A stretch of DNA of 64,000 bases from Paenibacillus sp. NAIST15-1 (lineage in GTDB: Bacteria; Bacillota; Bacilli; Paenibacillales; Paenibacillaceae): positions 1 to 64,000 of the forward strand of contig NZ_BBYF01000002.1 in NCBI RefSeq assembly GCF_001894745.1, written 5' to 3'. Below, piece by piece: positions 24,117 through 32,922 of this stretch (positions within the stretch are counted from its first letter, which is position 1; each line of letters opens with the position of its first letter). The position numbers and the translations under genes were made by a program. The notes under the pieces are model-generated. The model ran no database searches. It was not told the DNA's origin and saw only the letters and a list, made by a program, of their open reading frames with translations.

Positions 24117-25202
24117 ATGACGTCCAGGCAAGAGACATTACAGCAGGATACGATTCCCGTTCGCAAGGGCGAGGAGTTGAATGTTGCTGCGCTAGAAGAG
24201 CATTTACGTGAGCATCTCGATATTCCGGAAGCCCCATTGGAAGTGGAGCAGTTCGGGGCGGGACATTCCAATTTAACATACGCGATAAGGAGCGGGGATT
24301 GGCAGGCAGTAGTGCGCCGTCCTCCACTGGGGCCAGTCGCTCCTAAAGCACACGATATGCAGCGCGAATATACGATTCTCTCAAGACTGCATCCATTTTT
24401 TTCGCTTGCCCCTCGTCCGTATTTGTACTGCGGCGACACCTCAATCATTGGCAGTCCTTTCTTCGTGATGGAGCGTCGGAACGGAATCGTGTTGGATCGA
24501 AGCTTTCCTTCGGATGTGGAATATACGCCTCAACTGGGCAGGGATATTTCCGAGACGATGGTCTCGACATTGGCCAGGCTGCATGAAGTTCCTTATCGGG
24601 AAACGAATCTAAGGGCGATTAGCCAGCCAGACGGCTTTATGCGTCGGCAAGTGCATGGCTGGATAGAACGTTATGAGCGAGCCAAGACGGATGAGATCCC
24701 AGGAGAAGAGAAACTCAAAAAATGGCTGGCTGATTTCTTGCCGAATTCGCAGACACCGACCGTCATCCATTACGATTATAAGCTGAACAATATCATGTTC
24801 GCAGGCGACAATCTTACAGAGATCGTCGGCGTATTTGACTGGGAGATGGCTACGGTGGGCGATCCAATGGCGGATGTTGGAGCAGCGCTCAGCTACTGGT
24901 TCGAACCGAATGATCCGTCGGAGCTGCTGCACGGCTTGGGGCATGTTCCGCTTACGGTTCGCTCGGGCTTCATGTCGCGTGCCGAATTCCTAGAGGCATA
25001 TGCGTCAAAAAGCGGGCGAGATGTATCGGAGGCCCATTACTACTTGACCTTCGCTTACTTCAAGCTGGCGGTCATCTGTCAGCAAATTTACTACCGTTGG
25101 AAAAAAGGGCAGACGAGCGATGAGCGCTTCGGCCGTTTCAACGATACCGTACAGACGCTGATTGCACACGCTTGGCAGCAAGCAGAACGTGGCAAGCTGT
25201 AA
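24117..25202 (+). CDS. ACAD10/11-type phosphotransferase (APH fold, LvaA-like)
   Basis: 361 residues with aminoglycoside-phosphotransferase/kinase fold. The N-terminal loop QFGAGHSNLTYAIRSG and the VVRRPP segment are typical of the kinase half of ACAD10/11. The catalytic loop is HYDYKLNN (His218-Asn225, with Asp220 as base), and the metal-binding DWE sits in GVFDWEMATVGDP. Strong AAGGAGG before the ATG. In mammals and in Pseudomonas LvaA this enzyme phosphorylates the 4-hydroxy group of an acyl-CoA so that the dehydrogenase can move the hydroxyl to C3. Resistance to aminoglycosides is not expected. Confidence 0.82.
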   Translation: MTSRQETLQQDTIPVRKGEELNVAALEEHLREHLDIPEAPLEVEQFGAGHSNLTYAIRSGDWQAVVRRPPLGPVAPKAHDMQREYTILSRLHPFFSLAPRPYLYCGDTSIIGSPFFVMERRNGIVLDRSFPSDVEYTPQLGRDISETMVSTLARLHEVPYRETNLRAISQPDGFMRRQVHGWIERYERAKTDEIPGEEKLKKWLADFLPNSQTPTVIHYDYKLNNIMFAGDNLTEIVGVFDWEMATVGDPMADVGAALSYWFEPNDPSELLHGLGHVPLTVRSGFMSRAEFLEAYASKSGRDVSEAHYYLTFAYFKLAVICQQIYYRWKKGQTSDERFGRFNDTVQTLIAHAWQQAERGKL

Positions 25203-25267
25203 ACTAGATTACGATTATTGCGCAAGATAGAGTTGCGGTTCATCACAATAGGGAGGTTCTTTGAGAT

Positions 25268-26047
25268 ATGGGCAATGAGCATTTACTTGTACAAAAGATA
25301 GGGCATGTTCTGTCGTTGAAGCTGAATCGTCCAGAGAAGCTGAATGCGTTCAGTCCTTCGATGATTCGGGGGATTATCGATGCGCTGGAGGAGGCGCAGA
25401 GAAATACAGACATTCGAGTCATCTGCTTGTCGGGGGCAGGACGCGCCTTCAGTGCAGGCGGAGACGTGACGACAATGAGCGGCGCAAAGCCGAATAACGT
25501 CTATGATCATATTGGAATGATGAATGAACTGGTTCATTCCATTAAAGAAATCGAGAAGCCTGTGATAGCGGTCGTGCATGGATTCGCGGCAGGGGCAGGC
25601 TTCAATCTCGCATTAGCTTGCGATTTGATTGTTGCAGCCAATGACGCCAAATTTGCGATGAGCTTTGCCCAAGTCGGTCTCATCTCCGATGGAGGGGGAT
25701 TGTTCTTCTTGCCGCGCCTCATTGGCATACATCGAGCTAAGGAACTGCTATTCAATGCCGAGCCGATCGATGCGGAATATGCCCACCGCTTGGGTATCGT
25801 AAATAAGCTGTATCCTTTGGAGCAATTGGAATCCGGTGCGCTGGAATACGCCTCCCGCTTGGCGAAGGGTCCCATTAAGGCGTATGGGATGCTTAAGAAA
25901 ATCGCGGACCAGTCGTTGACTTCCTCGTTGGATGACATATTAGAACGGGAGAGAGTTACGCAAGCCATGATGGTCACGACCGAGGATCACCAGGAAGGTG
26001 TTCGGGCGTTCGTCGAGAAGAGACAGCCTTCATTCAACGGTCTGTAG
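25268..26047 (+). CDS. Enoyl-CoA hydratase/isomerase
   Basis: 259 residues, the standard crotonase length. Visible: GAGRAFSAGGDVTTM and HGFAAGAGFNLALACDLIVA, which build the oxyanion hole, and the C-terminal RERVTQAMMVTTEDHQEG. The segment SDGGGLFFLPRLIG shows no glutamate after SD, so isomerase rather than hydratase activity is possible. AGGGAGG precedes the ATG. It would channel the enoyl-CoA or 3-hydroxyacyl-CoA product of the upstream enzymes into beta-oxidation. Confidence 0.87.
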   Translation: MGNEHLLVQKIGHVLSLKLNRPEKLNAFSPSMIRGIIDALEEAQRNTDIRVICLSGAGRAFSAGGDVTTMSGAKPNNVYDHIGMMNELVHSIKEIEKPVIAVVHGFAAGAGFNLALACDLIVAANDAKFAMSFAQVGLISDGGGLFFLPRLIGIHRAKELLFNAEPIDAEYAHRLGIVNKLYPLEQLESGALEYASRLAKGPIKAYGMLKKIADQSLTSSLDDILERERVTQAMMVTTEDHQEGVRAFVEKRQPSFNGL

Positions 26048-26109
26048 CACTTGTCGGTTTTTATTCGTTCTGAATGACAAAATGGTTAGCAATGAGGAGG
26101 CGATTTTTG

Positions 26110-27795
26110 ATGACGCAATCCCATTATGCGTATTGGCCCGCACGATTGCCTGTTTCCATTTCAGTTCCGGACACGACGCTTACTGACAACTTGGAGGTTT
26201 CTGCTCGCCGTTATCCGGATAAGACGGCAATCATTTATTATAACAACTTTATTTCCTATCGAACCTTATGGAAAGAAGTCAATTTGATGGCTGCTTATTT
26301 GCTCCATCTCGGCGTAGAGCAAGGCGATCGCGTGCTGTTATATATGCAGAATAGTCCTCAGTATATTATCTCCTATTACGCGATTATGCGATCCGGCGCT
26401 ATCGTTGTACCTATCAATCCTATGAATCTCACCGAAGAGCTTTCCTACCTTATTGAAGACAGCAATGCAAGAGTTGGCTTTGTGAGCCAAGAGCTGTATC
26501 CGCGTATCGAACCGTTATTATCAGTTCGTCGCCTCGAACGCATCATTGTTGCTACCTATTCGGATTACTGCAGCAATGTGGGTGAAGAAGTGCCTGACAT
26601 CGTCCGGGCATCACGTCTTGAATCAATATCCCCCCAAGCTGTGTCCTGGACGGAGGCCATGAAAGTAGCGACTGTTCATCGGGGTTCCTTCCCGACGACG
26701 AAGGGAAGTGATCTGGCAGTTCTCCCGTATACATCGGGCACGACCGGCAAGCCAAAGGGGTGTATGCACACTCATAAATCTGTACAAGCGAACGTGATTT
26801 CATCTGCCTACTGGGGGGGATTGACACCGGAGGCACGGGGATTGGCGACACTTCCCTTCTTCCATGTCATCGGCATGATTCATGGCATGCACGCTCCCAT
26901 TTTTGTCGGTGCAGCCATGGTCATCATGACGCGTTGGGATCGCAGCACGGCTGCTCTGTTAATGGAACGCCACAAATGTACGTATTGGACAGGAATCAGC
27001 ACGATGATTATTGACTTTTTAGCCAACCCTGAACTATCTCAGTATGATTTGAGCTCGCTTATGCTGATTAACGGTGGCGGAACTGGGCTGCCGGAGGTCG
27101 TGGGCGAGAAGCTCTACCAGGTTACGGGACTGCGATTCGTAGAAGGGTATGGCTTATCCGAAACGATGGCGCAGACGCACTGCAATCCGCTTGACCGTCC
27201 GAAGCTGCAATGTCTTGGCATTCCAGCCTTTGGCGTAGACTCGCGGGTCATTGACCCGATGACACTTGAAATAAAAGGGCCGGGGGAAGAAGGAGAAATT
27301 ATTATAGACGGACCGCAGTTATTTCAAGGCTACTGGAATGATTCAGAGGCTACGCGGGCCGCTTTTGTAAAGGTGGAGGGCAAATTATTCTTCCGCACGG
27401 GAGACATTGGGCGGTACGACGAAGATGGATACTTCTTCATCGTCGATCGAATGAAGCGAATGATTAACGCTTCGGGATTCAAAGTATGGCCAACGGAAGT
27501 AGAATCGATTCTATATCGGCATCCGGCGATCCAAGAAGTATGCGTCATTGGCATTCCGGATGAGCGTAAGGGAGAGGAAATCAAGGCTTATATCGTCCTG
27601 CGTGAAGGGGAGCGCGGCAACGTGTCGGAAGGCGATATGATAAGCTGGGCGCAGGAGCACATGGCAGCTTATAAATACCCTCGAATTATCGAATTTGTCG
27701 CTTCGCTTCCGGTTACTGGCAGCGGCAAAATTTTGTGGCGCAAATTGCAGGACGAGGCATGGAAGAAAGCCGGGGAAAAATCGAGCTCCAGATAG
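26110..27795 (+). CDS. AMP-forming acyl-CoA ligase
   Basis: 561 residues from the ATG at 26110 (9 bp after GAGGAGG; the ORF extends to 26074 without a ribosome site). Adenylation motifs are visible in order: YTSGTTGKPKGCMHTHK (P-loop), GYGLSETM, FRTGDIGRYDEDGYF, DRMKRMINASGFKV, and the catalytic lysine in TGSGKILWRKL. It activates a carboxylic acid as the CoA thioester for the operon, the LvaE-like role. Substrate not predictable from sequence alone. Confidence 0.9.
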   Translation: MTQSHYAYWPARLPVSISVPDTTLTDNLEVSARRYPDKTAIIYYNNFISYRTLWKEVNLMAAYLLHLGVEQGDRVLLYMQNSPQYIISYYAIMRSGAIVVPINPMNLTEELSYLIEDSNARVGFVSQELYPRIEPLLSVRRLERIIVATYSDYCSNVGEEVPDIVRASRLESISPQAVSWTEAMKVATVHRGSFPTTKGSDLAVLPYTSGTTGKPKGCMHTHKSVQANVISSAYWGGLTPEARGLATLPFFHVIGMIHGMHAPIFVGAAMVIMTRWDRSTAALLMERHKCTYWTGISTMIIDFLANPELSQYDLSSLMLINGGGTGLPEVVGEKLYQVTGLRFVEGYGLSETMAQTHCNPLDRPKLQCLGIPAFGVDSRVIDPMTLEIKGPGEEGEIIIDGPQLFQGYWNDSEATRAAFVKVEGKLFFRTGDIGRYDEDGYFFIVDRMKRMINASGFKVWPTEVESILYRHPAIQEVCVIGIPDERKGEEIKAYIVLREGERGNVSEGDMISWAQEHMAAYKYPRIIEFVASLPVTGSGKILWRKLQDEAWKKAGEKSSSR

Positions 27796-27908
27796 AAGAA
27801 TCGTATCAACGAATTTGAAATGCAAAATATCCACTTGTTCCCTTTACATGTCTCTATTGTTCAAGCTAACATAGAAACATATTATTCGACATGAGGGGAG
27901 AATCACGC

Positions 27909-28487
27909 TTGGAGCTGTCCATGAAGGATAAAATCATCAGACACAGTATTGCGCTGTTCGAATCGAAAGGGTTCAGCGAAACCTCGATTCAAGATATTGT
28001 CGACACGCTCGGCGTGACAAAGGGCACCTTTTATTATTATTTTACGAGCAAAGAACAGCTGTTAACGCATATTCATCTGCAATATATTGACTATTTACTA
28101 GCAGAACAGCAAACCATTTTTGAACGCCCGGATAGATCATGTCAGGAAAAGCTGGCTGGCGTAATCAACATGATGATTCGGGAAATCGCGGAAAAGGGTG
28201 CCAGCGCACGGATATTTTTTCGCGAGCTTATTCATATATCGGGCGAGGATCTGAATGTAATCAAGGGGAAGCGGGATCAGTTCCGGTTCAATTTACAATC
28301 CGTCATCGAGCAGGGAATGGAGAATGGAGAATTCCGCAATGATATCCCGGCGGATATGATGACATTCGGTATCCTTGGTGCCTGTAACTGGTGTTACACT
28401 TGGTTCAATCCGGAAGGCGCAGTTTCCGATGTCGAGGTTGCTTCGATCTATACGAAGATGTTTTTGAATGGTTTGAATAAGCAATAG
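27909..28487 (+). CDS. TetR-family transcriptional regulator
   Basis: About 193 residues from TTG 27909, 8 bp after GGGGAG (an ATG at 27891 lies before that site). The N-terminal helix-turn-helix is TSIQDIVDTLGVTKGTFYYYFTSKEQL; the C-terminal ligand domain with FFRELIHISGED resembles FadR/LiuR-type acyl-CoA-responsive repressors. It closes the acyl-CoA operon and probably represses it through the dyad at 21907-21930 until an acyl-CoA binds. Confidence 0.88.
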   Translation: MELSMKDKIIRHSIALFESKGFSETSIQDIVDTLGVTKGTFYYYFTSKEQLLTHIHLQYIDYLLAEQQTIFERPDRSCQEKLAGVINMMIREIAEKGASARIFFRELIHISGEDLNVIKGKRDQFRFNLQSVIEQGMENGEFRNDIPADMMTFGILGACNWCYTWFNPEGAVSDVEVASIYTKMFLNGLNKQ

Positions 28488-28609
28488 CACGTATTCTTAA
28501 TTGACAATACGCTTCAGGCTGTGGAGGTTCGTGAATCACGGCAATTCCATCGTATTTATTGGCCACTATAGAGACGAGACCTCCCGTTTCGAATCTATCC
28601 CCGGCAAGG

Positions 28610-28640
28610 AGCAGACCAAGCAATCCGTGGTCTGCTTTTT
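28610..28640 (+). terminator. Terminator after tetR
   Basis: GCAGACCA (28611-28618) and TGGTCTGC (28628-28635), followed by TTTTT. Confidence 0.85.
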
Positions 28641-28716
28641 GCGTGTGCAAGACAATCATCGCGTAATCGCAAGTTTCGTACACCCAACTGTTTCGAAAGG
28701 TTCTACCTGAAATCGT

Positions 28717-28905
28717 TCATTTCCTTGTTTCCTGCTGGAACTTTAATAGATGATGATCCAGCTCTTGGCTTAAGACAATTACCTTCTCGTCGGTAAGGCT
28801 TTTTCTCTCTGTTGCCACTTTAAGCAATTGCTGGCGAATTCGCTCGATTTTATCTTTCAAATCTTTTTTTTGCTGATCATCAGAATTAGACGGGGCAATA
28901 GCCAC
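28717..28905 (-). CDS. Spo0E-like aspartyl-phosphate phosphatase
   Basis: 62 residues starting at GTG 28905 after GAGAGGGTGA. Two helices are expected: KKDLKDKIERIRQQLLKV and, after a TERKSLTD turn, the signature VIVLSQELDHHLL. The SQELD motif defines the Spo0E family, which dephosphorylates Spo0A~P or related response regulators and so delays sporulation. Unlike the copy at 8544-8717 it is intact. Confidence 0.85.
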   Translation of the reverse strand: MAIAPSNSDDQQKKDLKDKIERIRQQLLKVATERKSLTDEKVIVLSQELDHHLLKFQQETRK

Positions 28906-29309
28906 TCACCCTCTCTACTTTGATAAATGTTTCTGGCTCATTCTGGCTCCTATAATGGAAAATATACCACATCAACTTTTTTTTGAATCTAAAACTTGCC
29001 GAATGTGTTCCATTGGCATGATAAATGTAATTATCGTTGGGAGATATTATGATGTTTATCGGAGATTTGGGAGAGTTTGTGAAGGGTTTTTCTATAAAAT
29101 GGGACAAAAGTACAAGCTCCAATCCGCATCGCGAGATAACCAAATCGAGTAAAATGAGTTATTGCAGATCCGAATTATAGATAAAAGAAGTAACCTATGA
29201 TAACATGATACAATGCGGATCAAGATAGGATAGGCATCCAGTAACTTGTGTCCGCATGTTTTGCAAGTAGCGGGAATGATTAATGACGCACAAGAGGCAT
29301 AGGTGATGA
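28906..29309. other. Gap before the LacI gene, one small candidate ORF
   Basis: The only frame with a ribosome site is 29049-29180 (+), 43 residues beginning MMFIGDLGEFVKGF after GGGAG. It matches no family I know and may not be real. Longer frames on both strands (28886-29143 minus, 28955-29152 plus) lack ribosome sites. The rest should hold the promoters of the divergent Spo0E-like and LacI genes. Confidence 0.4.
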
Positions 29310-30326
29310 ATGATGGTATCTATTAAAGATGTGGCAAAGCGTGCGAACGTGTCCGTAACCGTCGTATCCAAGGCATTAAACGGATATACGGACGTAAGCG
29401 AACAAACGCGGAAAAAGGTGCTGCGGGTTGCAGAAGAGTTGAAGTATTCGCCCAATATGCTCGCCAAAAATTTAAAGCAAAAGGTCGCGAAGTCGATCGC
29501 GCTCATTATCTCCAACTTCGATCGTACCGATGGGAGAGACGGGTTGCTGGTGCAGATTATGAGCGGTGCGTTCGAGGCTGCTACCACGAACAAATATGAA
29601 ATCGTGATATATACGAGCAGCTTATCGGAGCAGCAGGACAAGTCGTATTGGCAGTTTTGCAAGGAGCATAAAATTTCTGGCGCTATTATCGCCGGGTTAA
29701 AAACGACCGATCCATATTTCCAGGAAATTATTAAAAGTGACTTCCCATGCGTCGTTATCGATACGATGCTGACAGGCCCTCATACGGGATCTGTATCGAC
29801 GGATAATGTACTGGCTGCCAAGACCGCCATCGAGTATTTAATTGAACGTGGGCATAGATCGATTGCGATGCTGAACGGTCATGAATTTGCTGTAGTCAGC
29901 AAGCAGCGGCTCGAAGGCTATCAACAAGCGCTTGCGGAGAATGGGATAGAAGTCGATCCGAATCTGGTCATCAACGCCGACTTTTCCGAGGAGATCGCAT
30001 ATGAGGTGACGGAACGATTGCTGCAGGAGCAACCGCATGTTACGGCTGTGTTTGCTGCCAGCGATTTGATGGCGATTGGCTTTATGAGACGTTGCCGCGA
30101 GCTTGGTGTACGCATTCCGGATGACGTATCCGTCATAGGGTTTGATGATATTGTCCTTTCCAGCTATATGACGCCCCAATTGTCGACAGTGAGACAAAAT
30201 TTCCATAGTATTTCCTATCAAGCGTTCGAACAACTTATCGATATTTTGGAGAATAATTGTCCGGGAACCCACATTAATACTCCATTCCGCATTATTGACA
30301 GAGAAACGATCAAGGTGATACAATGA
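29310..30326 (+). CDS. LacI-family repressor
   Basis: 338 residues. N-terminal helix-turn-helix SIKDVAKRANVSVTVVSKALNG with hinge helix YSPNMLAKNLKQK; then a periplasmic-binding-like sugar domain (GDDV-type segment IPDDVSVIGFDDI near the C-terminus). The start is ATG 29310 or the adjacent ATG 29313. It precedes an alpha-glucoside locus, and mirrored CGAAATCG/TTTTCG operators sit between it and the first GH65 gene, so it most likely represses that locus. Confidence 0.93.
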   Translation: MMVSIKDVAKRANVSVTVVSKALNGYTDVSEQTRKKVLRVAEELKYSPNMLAKNLKQKVAKSIALIISNFDRTDGRDGLLVQIMSGAFEAATTNKYEIVIYTSSLSEQQDKSYWQFCKEHKISGAIIAGLKTTDPYFQEIIKSDFPCVVIDTMLTGPHTGSVSTDNVLAAKTAIEYLIERGHRSIAMLNGHEFAVVSKQRLEGYQQALAENGIEVDPNLVINADFSEEIAYEVTERLLQEQPHVTAVFAASDLMAIGFMRRCRELGVRIPDDVSVIGFDDIVLSSYMTPQLSTVRQNFHSISYQAFEQLIDILENNCPGTHINTPFRIIDRETIKVIQ

Positions 30327-30329
30327 CCC

Positions 30330-30416
30330 TGAAAACGTTTTCTGGCAAGTTTTTTTATTTTTAATCATTTCGAAATCGTTTTCGATTTTTTTATCTCTGT
30401 TTCGAAAACGATTTCG
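30330..30416 (+). promoter_or_regulatory. LacI-type operators, mirrored pair plus a cre-like site
   Basis: TGAAAACGTTTTCT at 30330-30343 fits a LacI/CcpA-type site. CGAAATCGTTTTCG (30371-30384) and CGAAAACGATTTCG (30403-30416) are reverse complements of each other with centres 32 bp apart, about three helix turns, in front of the GH65 gene. Confidence 0.75.
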
Positions 30417-30442
30417 GTAAAACGAAAGGCTGGGAATCTGCC

Positions 30443-32812
30443 ATGCTTAATTACAACGCAATTATACCGGATGTAGGCGAGAACTGGGCTTTCACGGAGG
30501 AAAAATTCGATCCGCTCCGTCTCGGCAAATGCGAATCCATCATGTCACTGGGGAATGGGTACATGGGGCTTCGAGCTGTTACCGAGGAGCCTTATTTGGG
30601 GGAGACGCGCAACTTGTTCGTCAACGGAACCTTCAACAAGTTCGATGAACGGGAAGTTTCCGAGCTGCCTAACGCGGCGGATGTGACGCGGCTTGATATG
30701 TGCATTGACGGCCGCAGATTTTCCTTAGAATCTGGAAAGGTGGAGGACTACTCGCGCACACTCAATCTTCGTCATGCAGAGCTCGTGCGAACCTTCATAT
30801 GGGAGAATGACGTAGGCAAGAGGATGCGATTTGCATTCCACCGTTTCGTATCGCTCGATCAGCTGCACCTGATCGGCATGAAGGTGGAAGTTACACCGCT
30901 GAACGAAGCGGTGCGTTTGCAAGTGACTTCAGGCATCAATGCGCAGCTTACCAATACGGGAAGCCAGCATTTTCATGAGGGAGAGAAGCGGATTTTCGAT
31001 AAGCAATACATTCAATTATTGCAGACGACGACGCAATCTCAGATTGATTTCGTCCTCCATGCCAGTCATCGCTTCAAGTTAAATGGAGAGGCATTGGATC
31101 TGGTTCCTAAGATGGACATTCATCGCCGCAAGGCAGCGCTGAGCTATGAGATAGATATTCCTGCGGGATCAACGCTAACGCTGGAGAAACTGAGCACGAT
31201 CTATACGAGCCGGGATAGTGAGTTCGAAGCGAATTATGAACTGGACTTAATGAAAGCGTTTGCTCTCGATCGAATAAAGCTCGCGGACGCTCAAGGATAC
31301 GATGCTTTGTTCGAGCAGCATAAACGGGAATGGGCAGAGGTATGGGCGAAATACGATATCCGCATTGATTCCGATCAATCGTTCGATGTGCTGGCACTGA
31401 GGTTTGCCATTTATCATCTCGTCGCGATGACTCCAGCTCATGATCACCGTATGGGGATCGGCGCCAAAGGTCTCAGCGGTGAAGGGTATAAGGGTCATTC
31501 ATTCTGGGATACAGAGATTTTCATCCTTCCGTTCTACATATACAGTAGTCCAGAGATTGCTCGTTCTTTGCTTGAATATCGTTATCTCGGCTTGGAGGGA
31601 GCCCGCCGCAAAGCGAAGGAGAACGGCTTCGAAGGCGCCATGTATCCATGGGAGCAAGCTTGGCCATCCGATGGCGAGGTTACGCCGGTATGGGGGGATG
31701 TCGATGTCGTGACCGGCTTGCAGACGAAGATATGGTCAGGATTCATCGAACAGCATATTACTTCCGACATTACCTACGCCGTCTGGCATTATTATCAGGC
31801 GACAGGCGACCAGGATTTTATGGATCGCTTCGGATACGAGATGATTTTCGACACGGCCGTATTTTGGGCGAGCCGCCTGGAATGGGACGACAACAAAGGG
31901 CGCTACCACATTAACGAAGTCATTGGGCCTGACGAGTACAAGGAGCATGTAAACAATAATGCGTTTACCAATTACATGGCTCATTTCAATATGGAGCTCG
32001 CCATTCAGTATTATGATGTGCTTCAAGCGAAGCAGCCAAGATTACTGCAGCAGCTTGACGACAAGCTGGGATTGCAGGCCGCCTATGCCAATTGGATCAG
32101 CAAAATCGATAACATTTATCTGCCACAGCCGAATGCGGAGCAAATCGTGCCACAGGATGATACCTATTTGAGCAAATCGCTGATCGACTTGAGCAAATAT
32201 AAGCGGCAGGAAAAGGTTGGCAGCATATTCCTGGATTACAGCTTGGATCAAATCAACCAGCTCCAGGTATCGAAGCAGGCTGATATTATGATGCTGTTCT
32301 TCTTGCTGGAAAATAAGTTTTCTCCGGAAGTGAAGAAGGCCAATTATGAGTATTACGAGCCGAAGACACTTCATGACTCTTCACTGTCGCTATCCACGCA
32401 TAGCATTTTGGCAGGAGATTTCGGCGACGAGGAGTTGGCATACAGCCTGTTCAGGAAGGCAACGGAGATTGATTTAGGGCCGAATATGATTTCTTCAGAT
32501 GCAGGCATTCATTCGGCCTCGATCGGAGGAATCTGGAAGTGTGTTGTAATGGGTTTTGCCGGATTGCGGATGCTGGACGGCAAGCTCCACCTGAATCCTA
32601 GTCTGCCGAAAGCGTGGAGCAGGCTGGAATTCCCTATCTATTGGCATGGCAGTAGGCTATTGATCCAAATCACACGAGATGCGGTTCGAATCAAGTCTTC
32701 CGGAGCTGAGGAGATTGCCCTGACGATTTGTGGGAGGGAAGTTCTTATCACGCGTGAGCTAAATCTATCTCTACATTCCGATATTGCCGATATTGGGGCA
32801 GGCTCCATATAA
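30443..32812 (+). CDS. GH65 disaccharide phosphorylase (kojibiose/maltose type), 789 aa
   Basis: Full-length GH65 protein: N-terminal beta-sandwich, linker, (alpha/alpha)6 barrel and C-terminal beta domain. The barrel motif GIGAKGLSGEGYKGHSFWDTE is present. The catalytic acid is Glu498 in GPDEYKEHVNNNAFTN, and the phosphate-binding part is near KQADIMML and LSLSTHS. Such enzymes split an alpha-glucobiose with phosphate into beta-glucose-1-phosphate and glucose. It is first in the locus and followed by an importer, beta-phosphoglucomutase and a second GH65. Exact disaccharide (kojibiose, nigerose, maltose, trehalose) is not readable from motifs. Confidence 0.88.
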   Translation: MLNYNAIIPDVGENWAFTEEKFDPLRLGKCESIMSLGNGYMGLRAVTEEPYLGETRNLFVNGTFNKFDEREVSELPNAADVTRLDMCIDGRRFSLESGKVEDYSRTLNLRHAELVRTFIWENDVGKRMRFAFHRFVSLDQLHLIGMKVEVTPLNEAVRLQVTSGINAQLTNTGSQHFHEGEKRIFDKQYIQLLQTTTQSQIDFVLHASHRFKLNGEALDLVPKMDIHRRKAALSYEIDIPAGSTLTLEKLSTIYTSRDSEFEANYELDLMKAFALDRIKLADAQGYDALFEQHKREWAEVWAKYDIRIDSDQSFDVLALRFAIYHLVAMTPAHDHRMGIGAKGLSGEGYKGHSFWDTEIFILPFYIYSSPEIARSLLEYRYLGLEGARRKAKENGFEGAMYPWEQAWPSDGEVTPVWGDVDVVTGLQTKIWSGFIEQHITSDITYAVWHYYQATGDQDFMDRFGYEMIFDTAVFWASRLEWDDNKGRYHINEVIGPDEYKEHVNNNAFTNYMAHFNMELAIQYYDVLQAKQPRLLQQLDDKLGLQAAYANWISKIDNIYLPQPNAEQIVPQDDTYLSKSLIDLSKYKRQEKVGSIFLDYSLDQINQLQVSKQADIMMLFFLLENKFSPEVKKANYEYYEPKTLHDSSLSLSTHSILAGDFGDEELAYSLFRKATEIDLGPNMISSDAGIHSASIGGIWKCVVMGFAGLRMLDGKLHLNPSLPKAWSRLEFPIYWHGSRLLIQITRDAVRIKSSGAEEIALTICGREVLITRELNLSLHSDIADIGAGSI

Positions 32813-32922
32813 GGTATTATTTCTATTTTTCTCGAATTAACGAATCATAGCCTTGCGAGGCTGCTGATAATGAAGTTGATCCATGCATGAACACAGTGCA
32901 CATCTAAAGGGAGGGTTATGAA

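Noticed and set aside
24117-25202. Aminoglycoside resistance gene
   Set aside because: The fold is shared, but N-terminal motifs and operon partners match ACAD10/11-type acyl-CoA kinases.
28405-28683. 92-codon minus-strand ORF opposite the tetR end
   Set aside because: It overlaps the tetR 3' end and includes its terminator hairpin; no convincing ribosome site, although part of the sequence has ordinary protein composition.
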